Below are positions 33,001-45,000 of a stretch of 64,000 nt of DNA, piece after piece. Every line of letters starts with the position of its first letter. Position 1 is the first letter of the stretch. The notes beneath the pieces were generated by a model, which saw only the letters and a list, made by a program, of their open reading frames with translations, was not told the origin of the DNA and did no database searches. Source of the DNA: Amphiura filiformis (lineage: Eukaryota > Echinodermata > Ophiuroidea > Amphilepidida > Amphiuridae); the NCBI RefSeq assembly GCF_039555335.1, contig NC_092631.1, positions 7,266,481 through 7,330,480 of the forward strand, given 5' to 3'. Made by a program: the position numbers and the translations under genes.

Positions 33001-36000
33001 ACCGAGGATGTCTGAATCGATGTTTAATCACCAAGCCTAGGATCAAAATGGAGGACTTTTAGTGTATATATATATAGCTGTGCAATTGGGACCTACTGCA
33101 GACCTAAAACTAAGGAAGGTGCTCGTTGCAGGTAGGTCCATGGTTTGAATACAAAAAGTCTTGTTTGTGTTGCAAGTAAACATGCGCATGCACACACCAC
33201 CACAAAAATAAATACAAACCAAACACACTGCAGGTATAAACCAATTATGAAATTGGCTTTACTTGCTGATGTAGTACAAAAGCTGAAAAACAGTGTGAAA
33301 TTGGCAAAACTGACCCAACATTGGTCTGAAAATAACTAAAAACTTGTATATTTGATCAGTTAAGGGATCTAGAATGAGCGTTTATGGCGTTTTGACAGTA
33401 TTTTTTGTGGGATTTGATATCTTTTCATACCTATCGAATTGCATTTTTAATATGAAGCATGTCTTTCTGATATTAAATAATTTTAATTTTTTGAAATTCA
33501 CGATATAATACAAATTTTATGACAAATTATTGAAAGTTGATATTTTTCAAATTTTTGATATATAATAGTCATTGAAGTAAATTTTATAAATCTAATGATA
33601 TAATTATTCTTAAAGTGTATGTAGCTGGGAGGAAAAGCCAACGATCAATTGAAAATGTTGACCTTTTATATTGAAGATATGGATTTTTTTCCCAAAAGAC
33701 CTAATTTTTTTTGGTGTTTTGGGAAAAAAATCCATATCTTCAATATGAAAGTCAAAATTTTCAATTGATCGTCGGCTTTTCATCCCACCCACATACACTT
33801 TAAGTATAAATCATCAGATTTATAAAGTTTACTTGAGTACTGTTAAATATCAAAATATCAATTTTAATGATTTGCCATAAAATGTGTATTATATTGCTAA
33901 TTTCAAAAATCAAAATTATTTGATATCAGAAGGACATTCTTCGTATACAGAATGCAATTCGATATGTCTGATGTGCTCTAATGTCCCACAATAAATACTG
34001 TCCAAAAAGTATAAAAGCTAGACCTTGTGTTAATACAAAAACCAATCAAATACTAGGGCTAGGCATACCTTTTTTGCAGCTTCCACTCTTTTGATAGTCC
34101 TTTGAAAAGCAGAGCAGAATGACAAAAGCACCATCAACAGCTTCTGCCATACGATCATCCATGTTCCCCCCTGTGGAACAAAAGCAACAATTTTTATGTT
34201 TATGCAAGGTCATATCTGAAATTCTGAATATCAAACATTTGAGTTACCCTTTGTAATTCAAATTGATTCACTGTGAAGATATGGGAGTAACTATAGAACA
34301 AAGCATAAAAGCATATGGTTGTAGACCAAGCACATAATTATTTACTTCGAAAATATATACTATCAAAATTTCAAACAAATATTTTAAAATCATTTATTCA
34401 TTCATTAATGTACTATTAAATGTGCATCTTTAGCAATTTATTTTAGTTGTAAAGACATAGCATGTGAAAATTTCTATGAGTATGTGTGGCCTTAAAAAAA
34501 TTAAGTTGCATTACGCATACTTTTAAAACCTTAGCAAAACTATGTTGGCTTGGAAATGCACATCTTTCTTTGATATTGCTTTGAAAGGAATAAATAAAGC
34601 TCCTGAAGTGACAATATTCTGTTAGATCATAGCATGTATTCTGCTTTTGGCATTTGGTACCTTGAGTCGAGAACCAAATCAAACAGATGGTAGGAATGCT
34701 TTTATTCTGTGTTATGAATGACTAGTCAATATAATTCGTCGGGTTCATCACATAGTGACATATCATCATTTTTTGCAATTTTTGTTATATAGGTTTTGAA
34801 TATCGTTTTCTTCAATTACACCAAGTCCCAGAGCTAAAAGTAAAGTAATTAACCTGTAATTAACTAGTAATTTAATAATTAAAATGGCGTAAAGTACAAA
34901 AATTGTACACATACACAAAGTAGAAAAAGCCGCATCACATAGTGGCGTATCTACTATCGTGATCACATGACCAAGATACGCCACTATGTGATGCGCCTTT
35001 TTCGTAAAAAGCGTATCACAAAGTGGCGCATCTTGATCACATGATCAAAATATGCCACTATGTGATGCACCTTTTTCGTAAAAGCGTATCACAAAGTGGC
35101 GTAGAGTAGATACGCCACTATGTGATGCACTTTTTCCTATGTTTACGGCATTTTTCTGTTTCATATACTGACGTATAACTTTGGAATCCTTTTTACCTAT
35201 TTAAAAGCTAAAATATGAAGTAAATATAGTACAATAAGGTGCTTTGAACACTTGGGAACAGTTTTCATACAATGAATTCAAAATTATCACAACAAAACAA
35301 GCTTGTTGCAAATCACCATTTTTTCAAAATCATTTTTCTCCGAAATGCACTTTACAGTTTTCTTTACAATACGCCACTATGTGATGAACATGATAATTAG
35401 AGAATATAGGTCTGTTTTGTTAGGAGAGCATTATAAGTTATTACTCACGCATCTCATCTACGTCAAGCCAAACTTGAAAACCGGCTGTCTGCAATTGATC
35501 TCTCAGTGTTATCATCCGTTTCTGGCATTCCTTTCTTTGACCCCAACTGTAGGATATCATGACATGACGTCCTGTAATAAAATATATAGAAAGGAAAGAT
35601 ATCACTTGATAAGACACATTGATGGGTGCTATATAGATGACTACCTGCATGCTAGTCATCTATATAGAAAGGTGTACCTGAATTTATTTGGCACTAGCCA
35701 GTTCAACAAGTACTAATAAAAATACATTTCACCTGCCCAACATAAAAGTACAGAGTCATACTAAACAGGTTGAATCCCTATTATTGCAATACTCAAACTA
35801 CCAGCCAACATTTAACTTAACAGCCACATGGCTGACAGTTAAAGGTCAACAAGTTCCAAGTCACCCACCAAGACTTTTGCAAAGAAATTGTTTTTTTTAA
35901 GATATTTTATTAGATATTAAATAATTACTTGTTACTTTAATAATGTAGTTTTGAAAGTTGCACATGCCACCCAGTCAGAGATCTTGACCCCTCCTCCTGC

Positions 36001-39000
36001 CCATTTGACCCCAATCAAATTTACAATTTTTGCCACAATTTCACAGAAATGTCATGTTATTTCCCCCCTTCACTTCTCTTTACAGCATAATTCCCTAGAA
36101 CAAAATTTCTGGTGTCCACCCTTCCCCATCTTTCAATGTTGGAGGGTCTCACAACCCTGTGGACAATATGGATTTGTCTAACATTGAGTGGGAGCAGAGA
36201 CATATTAACCAAAAGACAATGTATGCAAACATTCCTTTTGCAAATATTCCTATGCAAATATTCCTTTTCTGATTGTAGTTGCCAGGCAGAAATTGTAGTT
36301 GCCTTGTAGTTGCATTAAGTATACCAGTAATAAGTATTCAAGAACTGTATGAATACCATTTGAAGCCTTATCAGAAAATGCCATACTACCAAAATCTAAA
36401 TTCAATAACTCTTGAGGGAATTGGCCAAATAACACGAGTGGGTTTAAACAAAATAGCCTGGTCCGCAATCCAGGGACCTCAGAGTCGGCCAAATGAAGCA
36501 TATAGAATTTTATGACAACCAAGTTGCCTTCAACATGAATGCACATCATATTGATGGCTGGTAGAGCTCTGAAGGTTATCGATGCTGGAGGTATTCACCA
36601 ATGATCCATGAATGCACATCATATTGATGTCTGGTAGAGCTCTGAAGGTTATCAACGCTGGAGGTATTCCCCAATGATCCACTTCTCTCTCATGCAATAT
36701 GCGACACATTCCATTTAAAAAAGTGAATCTTATTAATTTGCTTTACATACTGTTGCTTTTGTAGAAACTAAAAATAATAGCTTTCAACAGGACAAGGAAC
36801 AAATTAACATTCATCCACTTTCATAATCTCACCTTGCTTTGGCTTTGGCTTTTCAGTTGAGGATGATACACCTGTATAGGTACCAAACAAAAAATGATCA
36901 GAATAATATCAGTGCAATGTCATATTCATGTTTCACAAATGAAATATTTTGGTAAGATGGAACAGACATCACTGTGAATATAAAGGCAATACCTTTGTCT
37001 ACTTGGGCTGTATTTCCAGCAGGCCATATTGCATCAAGTTAAATACTAAAATTTTCTGGTGAACAGCCCATGCTTTATCTCACTATAAATAGGGAAATGT
37101 TGTATGTGTGTGTGTATGTATGTATGTGGTTTATGTAAAAGGCTCCGTCAGTTTCGATCCACATGTCGCCAAATTCATACGGGAGATCGAGAAATATACG
37201 GGAAATTGCCTCGACTTTATTTGGTTGAAATCGGTCAAGAATTGGCTGCAAAAACAGTGAAAATATGGGTAAAACGGGGTTTTTGTTATGAAAATCAGTT
37301 ACCAGCCCTGGCGTCACTGCAGCTGGCAGGCAGCAGCGCTGGCGCTGTAGCAGCGCACTCAGACTACGCCAATGCGCGCAGAACGGCGCAGAGCCACGCG
37401 ACTTGCGAGCCAGAGACCAGTGGACATGATAATACAGAAAGAAGGAAAAATAAATAAAAATTAGGCCTAAAGGACAAAAAGGTACATGGACGGGTCACGG
37501 GATTATGATAAAGATGAACATGTCCGCATACACGCTCTGAGAGGACGTATACGGGGAAAATATGTGTGCTGTATAAACAAAATGAAGCGGTAGACCTATA
37601 CTATATATAAAGAAAAATGAAATTAAAATGACAAAAGAGGTACGAGTAATTAGGCCAACGGGTTAAATTAACTAAATGAAACAGGAACGAAACAAAGAAG
37701 GAAAGAAACTAATCAGGAAATGTAAGAAAAAAAAGAAGCTATAATAATGATAACAGAATTAAATAAAAAATGAAGCTAAAAGGGAAATGTAACAAATAAC
37801 AGATTTAGAAAAAAATGGGAACGGGTTTAAATAAATAAATAAATAACATGGAAACGGAAAATCAAAATGTATCTTTTCGATGATTCTACCTGTCCAGTAA
37901 TTCTTCCTGTTATAGTGAACGCTCCCATTTACTCATCTAGCGGGGACCCGCGCGAAGCGCGGGTATCCCGCTAGTGTTTGATAAATTCTCCTAAAACTGA
38001 AGCTATGTTATCTGCCTGTTTTGCCACCAAAGTAATTTGCTTATTGAGTCAACAATGAACAAGTAATATCATATCACAATTATATAACCTATTCACTACA
38101 GTTGTTTTCTCAACATGACACATTCTGTGCAAAGTCAGACCAATACTCCTTGTCAAAATTGTGTCATATGTCCCTAATATAATTCCTGTGTAGCATGGTG
38201 ACCTTGTGAATCCAGTCACCCCACTAAATAACTTAAAGCCTTAATGTACGATCTTTTTAAATTTTTAGATTTTTCTTTTTTTCTTCTAAAATGATAATAT
38301 GCAATCATTATGAAAGTTCCCAATACATTTGGACGCTTGAAAAACATTGGGAATTTGCAAAGAAACAACATCATAAACTTCACCTCTATCACTCGAAACA
38401 TCTCGCACTATTTGGATTAGGACAGCGAAAAGTGCGGCTTCAGAGTTAGTCTCCCACGCCAGTTTGGTTACGCTCCCTCCACATGTGGAGGGAGCGTAAC
38501 TAAGCTAGTTTTGTATGAGACTACGGTTTGCGATCGTGGCCGACATAAAGTCATAATCTAAAAAAATTATGACTTTATGTCGGACCAACAGAAAATCGTC
38601 CTGTTTTACGACAAATAGGACGAATTTGACAGTTTGCTCATAGATTTAAGTTAGAACATGTGTAAGTATTACAAATATGCCAAAAAATCGGTTTTGAAAA
38701 AAATAAAGGTAAATTTTGAAAAAAGATCGTACATTATGACTTTAACCTAGCAGGTGAATTGGCAGCAGTTGCCCTGGCCAAACTGAAAAAAATTACACTC
38801 TATGAATATATGTATTTTGGTGCAAATTCGTAATAAAATCATAAAATAAGGGCCTATTCCGCCAGGACTAAATCAGTGGACATTACTTTCTTAATTTGTT
38901 TCAAGATTCTGCTGCAAACATACAAAGCTCTTAATGGACATGCACCCAACTACATCTGCAACCTCATATCATTATCCACTAACATCTCTCTCCGTTCCGC

Positions 39001-42000
39001 TCACCAGCTCGCTTTAAAACCCGGACCGCTTGTCATAACATCTTCCTATGGCGACCGGGCCTTTGCAGTGCCTCTGGAATAATATCCCTTTCACCATTCG
39101 TTCTGCTGTCTCCATTGATCAATTCAAAACCAAGCTCAAAACTTTCTTGTTCAATTAATTGACTCTGTATTTATTGCTTATCATGTTCATGTCATTTTGT
39201 AGTAGTTTAAGTTGTAGTGTAAGTTGTAGTTAGCGCTTAGAAACCTTTGTATTTTGCGCTTGATAAATGTTGTTAATTATTATTATTTATAATTATAATT
39301 ATTATTAATTTTCTGTGTTATATTTACGCAAATTATGTGGTATTTAAGAGATACAAATTTACTGCAGTAAGGTGGATTCAGGTCATGGCACTTACAAAAC
39401 ATTGAGCCCATTCGACGGTTTATCTGTATACTTTTTTCATCTTTTGTGACTACCTATATCTTGGACTTTAAAGCAACCAGTCGATTTACAAAATCACATT
39501 TTAATCAGTGGCATGTCCGGGGGCTTTTGTTAAAAATCATGTAAAATCAGCCGTTCTTTAGTGATTTTATCCATTAAGCCCCCGTATAACTCTGAAGCCC
39601 CTCTGAGCCCCCCGCAGGAAAAGATCCTGGACACGCCGGTGTTGATAGCTATCTTTTACACAGTAACATATAGACGAATGCATTAGTGGTGTAGACCCTT
39701 GTGGTACCATGGTTGGGAATCGCTGCATTTTGAATTTAGTGAGAACTCACCAGTGTCTGCTTTCCAGTACAGTTGTTTTGCAGGAATCTCTGTATCTGTA
39801 TTCCTACAGAGATATGAGCCACTGCCACATTCTTCCATTGGTATTAGGTGAAGTTTTTGTTTCCCTTCTTCCCTGCAAGCCACACAGCCCACAGTCATTG
39901 TGTACTTGATGCCTTTGGCCCATTTGTCTCTTAGCTCATGCAATGTCTTGCTCATGAAATCAAACACCTGAATGACATGTACAACAACAAAATACATTTA
40001 ATTTCAGTAACATAGATACTGCACACATGCACCCCTACCCACAGAAAACATGCGTAACAAACAAACAAATAACAATTCATATGTAATCATATGAATTGTT
40101 TATACAGAATTTCTTCCTGTCATATATTTGAAACAATTCATGCCAAATTGGTACCAACATAACTTAAATACAAATGGTTGAGAATTCTTACACCTGGTTT
40201 ACATTACCCTATTCAAAGTGTTTCAACACTCTTTTCCTGTCATGCAGGTACCAAGAAAACACCTTGGAAAGATTTCAAAATGCTAGAGATTTCTAATAGA
40301 GTACTGGCACCATAAAATAATCTTGTTGGTTGCATCACATATACAGTTTTATTCAAGGTTTTTTTACTCTTTTGGTGTGTAGCAATATGATTTTGAGCTC
40401 TTCAAATCCACCAACGTACATACTTCAATTCTTTCTAATTAATCAGATATTAAACTTTGATTTGGACTTTTGCTGTTTTTTTTTCAATTTTGTGTTTCAC
40501 ATACAGCACTATTCAACGCAATAAGCTACATCTACCAAAGACATTGGTACAAAAATCAAATACAGATCTATACAGTGAACGATGCATCACATACAGATCT
40601 ATTTACAGCTTATTTATGTTCATAACCAATACACTCATCACATAGAGATCTATACGTATAAAGAAGAACATAGCAAGACTGTAGCATCATATATGGCGAC
40701 AGAGTTAATAAAAATAATCGTTTCACATACAGTCTACAGATCTATAAGTTTAATACCATATTAAACTATTTTACTTCAAAGATGTCAATTTCACCAAAAT
40801 GAAACTTCCAAGTCACTTCTTTATACCCGGTCGAGGAAATTCTATTGAGAAATAAGTACGTATGAAGCCAAATCCAACAACAGAATTTTCAATAGTGATT
40901 TTCTCGAAAAGCGTGTTGCATCAAATAGAACTGTATCAGGCTAGGATATAGGGTTGGTGGTGGGGTAGGTTATGGGTGGGTTAGGGGAGTGAGAACTAGA
41001 TCATGGAACTACCCCGAATATTCTTCATGCTGCTCCAAAATTACAACTGTCTTAAGATGGTGCTTTGCAGGCTACGGACTAGTCTATAGATGTATTAATT
41101 ACTTACCGTTGTGCATACTTCTGGGTCTGGTTCACCTGTACTACTTCCTGACTTCTTTCCATGCTCAGCTACTTTCTTGAGCGTAATCTATAATGACAGA
41201 AATATGACTTTTTTTGATTTCACCCAATCATACCAATGATTCTGGTACAAGACATCTAAAAGAATACAAACATTTAACCATCAAATGGGGCCTGTTTGTA
41301 AGAAAAACCATTCAGCAAAATAACCTGATGCCAGCTTACAAATTACAACTATAAAAAATGATTAGCACCAATGAGTTAGCAATGCTTACTGCTTCTTAAA
41401 AATGTATATTTGGTATTTCTTTGTATCAAACATTTTGATACTTTTCTATTATACTAATTGTGATTAATTTGCAAAATCTCTCATAGTTTTCAGTTTTCAA
41501 GTTTTGTATGATTAATCAAAACATACCTTGATGCATGCACTGTTCTTTTCACTACTTTGAATCATCTGCAGAGAGCACACATGTCTTTTGTTCTCAGGGC
41601 CTACGATAGATTTACAAAATCGGTAGAACAGCTCGGGGGCTTTGTCTGTGTGTTGAGATGACCAACGTGCGAAGTGTACAAGTACACGATGAAAGAAACC
41701 ATCTAAGAAAAAAACACCAATTAACAGTTCATAGATTATATAGTATAATACACGTTACAAAGTTCATGATGATAAAGTGTGAGGTATATAGAACTTCTCT
41801 TAGATGATATAAGATTTTTAAATCTTAAAAGAGTAAAAAGTAAATTTATCAGATAACTGAATTAATTACAACATCAGTGCTTACCAGGTAGGAAGGTGTC
41901 AAAGTCCACATAGAATATGCCATCAGTTATATCCACATTCCCTTCTGTTGGATGCAGACATGCAGGCACACAATATTCCTGTTGTCCTTTCTCTTCTGTT

Positions 42001-45000
42001 TGGCCATTCGTATCCTGTGTACTCACACAAACAAACAAACAAACATATCCTTATGAATAAGGCAGATTGACGAATCAAAAATTTTGAGCAAATTGAGTTA
42101 ATGCATGCCTTTGTTGTTTTAGATCATCTTCCATTTCCACCAAATATTAATGGAAAATATTACTCCACTATTGTCTAGATATCGAAATTTGGATTTGGAT
42201 GAATTGCACCAAACTGCAATATATGAATTAGACAAAGAGACAAATCATATACTTAGCTGTACAAAATAGGCAGATCCAGTGCATAGTACAGCTGGAACAC
42301 CCAGATTTTCTATATTAAATGCTCTATAAATGCTATATTTGACATCAATGTATAGCTATAGGACTCCTCTATCCAGTGATACCAAAATAAGTACAACCCT
42401 GGGAGTACAAACATTCCCCACATGTTGCTATGATGCAATAATATGAGTGCGCCCTGGGAAAGTGGGAAATCCCAAATTATGCACAAAATATCTTTTTTTT
42501 TGTGATCCTGTTTTCTGCTTTAAAATCCTATAGGAAAATGCAACTGGATTTGTCACCTAAATATGACAGGAAATGACTATTTACCTTTAATGACAAGTTT
42601 ACAGTCTATATCCATAGGAAAACTAGCAAATTCTACACAAAAACCCTAAATCAATGAGGAGTGCTATGGTTTATACATATTTGACCCCAAATACTACTTT
42701 AGGCACAGCAGTTGAGACTTTTTGGATTTGTCATAAGCCAAATAGCTGTAAAAACCTGTTTTCATGGCTATTTCATGGCTATATCAATGGTATTGTAATT
42801 AAATAATGTACATATACATTTCAAATGATTGCCACAAAGCGATGTTTATTAAACTGAGTGAGTTTATATTGATTGGGAAATTATTCAACACAACATTAAC
42901 ACACCAATCTTCACATTACCCTTGGTTAACTATCACTAATTCCTATAAAATATATATTAAGGTATATACATTTAAAATAGACTTGGTGATTTATTAAAGC
43001 ATTATTTACAATATTGTAGACACAGGAAGAAGCATCTCTTGATCAACTACAACTGATCAATATATCAAGTATTGACTGCCTTCATGAACTTGAATTGCTT
43101 ATATTATGTTATGTAACCATTTTTGACCAGTAAATTTATGCCAATTAAACTGTCTAAATATCTAGCACTAGCTCCGCCGCTTTACGCCGGTGAATGCACT
43201 TCAGCGCTCGCTGTCGCCTCCGCCACTTCAAGCGGCGTGAGCATTCCGGGCATCATAATCAGTTTCCAGTGATAAGCATATTCTGATGAGTGTAGGTCGG
43301 CTTCGGCTGGCTTGCATGAAACAATATTGTAAATAATGCTTTAATAAATCACCAAGTCTATTTTAAATGTATTCCAGCTCCCTTCTTGGTTGAGCACTTT
43401 ACTGTGGATGATTTACCTTACTTGGATTTATTTATTAAGGTATAAATTTACTCTATTTTATTGCTTGTTTTCAAACTGAAAGAACTGTGCCTACCTTGGC
43501 AGGTTGTCTGAACAGCATGTCAAACCTTTCCATCAACTCCAGTAGTTCCTGCTTAATACCTATCCATTTCACCCACACATGGTCTATGAGTTTGTTGCAC
43601 AGAATACCATGGTCTCGAAGTTCCTGCCACATCTTGACAAACTTAGGATCCTGTAAAATGATTAGGTTTTGATTAGCATTAAGACTTCACTTCCTCTTAC
43701 CTATTTATAATTCAATATGTGCAAGAACTGAATGATATGAGATGAAGTGCAAGACACACACACACACCCCCACTTAGATATATGACCAACAAACATATGC
43801 ATGCAGACACACACATTTAACCCTAACATGGCTAGACACCACAAAACACCACAGTGATGGCCATGGCGCATGCATGAATCCCACGGGATGCGATGACGCA
43901 ATCACCCTAAGTGCTATTTGCTCAAGGAATCGCTAGCCGGTCCATCGCAACCCATGTGACTACCAGCCGAGGATCGTGTGCTTGGCATGCGAGGGGCCTA
44001 AGGTTAGAATCCCAGGGGTGCCAAGTGACTTCTTTGTTCATCTTCTCTCCTTTTTCGTTTCTGATTTAACTTCAATAGCAGTGTCTGGTGTTAGGGTTAG
44101 TTAACCAGTATTTTCCTAGATTGAGGCCTATGTTAACCCTAACATGGCTCGAAACCACAAACACCACAGTGATGGCCACCGCTCATGCATGAATCCCACG
44201 GGATGCAATGATGCATATTACTTTAAGTGCTATATGCTCAGGGAATCGCTGGCCAGCGCAACCCCTGTGGCTACCGGGCGGGGATTGTGTGCTTGGCATG
44301 CGAAGGGTCGAAGGTACCAAGTGACTTCTTTGTTCATCTTCTCTCCTTTTTCATTTCATTTTTTCTTTCTTTCTGGTGTTAGGGTTAATCACTTAAAACT
44401 GATTACTGTCTCTTTCTGTTTTAATATATTCTAGGTAATACCTACTTTGTATATACTAAGTCTTTCTGTTTTTATATTATGTATCCTCTTGTATCATCTT
44501 TTGATTCTTGGTGTGTTTTGTACCTTGTCCGTTGGAGACACTGTTACCTACTTTGTATATCTAAATCTTTCTGTTTTCATATATTGTAGGTATCCTCTTG
44601 TATCATCTTTTGATTCTTGGTGTGTTTTGTACCTTGTCAGTTGGAGACACCATTACCTACTTTTATGCATATTGCATTGTGAGAAGGAGTTTCGGTACAA
44701 ATTGATTCTGAAGAACAAACAGAAAATCCATATAAGGAAGGTCGAAAACTAACAAAAGTGTCTTGACTTGCCTGTTTTTCATCAGGTAGAACTGTAATAA
44801 CTGCCTTGAACACATCAATGAGCCACTGCGGGTCCAATATGACGGTATTCCTCAAGATCTTATCTTCTCCAAACCAGATGATGGTTCCCAAATCATGATA
44901 CAGACCCAGCATGGTGGTAAACTGTGACTCATCTGTAATGTCACATTCAGCTGCTAACTTTCGTGTCTACATAAAATTCAAATATGAATGAAATCACATG

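Noticed and set aside
33610..33798. 62-residue ORF
   Set aside because: Lies in the arms of the TTAA-flanked palindrome and has no independent support.
34766..34984. 72-residue hydrophobic minus ORF between TIR exons
   Set aside because: Falls inside the inverted-repeat element and continues neither neighbouring exon in phase.
37104..37457. 117-codon plus ORF with an Ala-rich end
   Set aside because: Lies wholly within the probable Helitron, has no domain and no splice partner.
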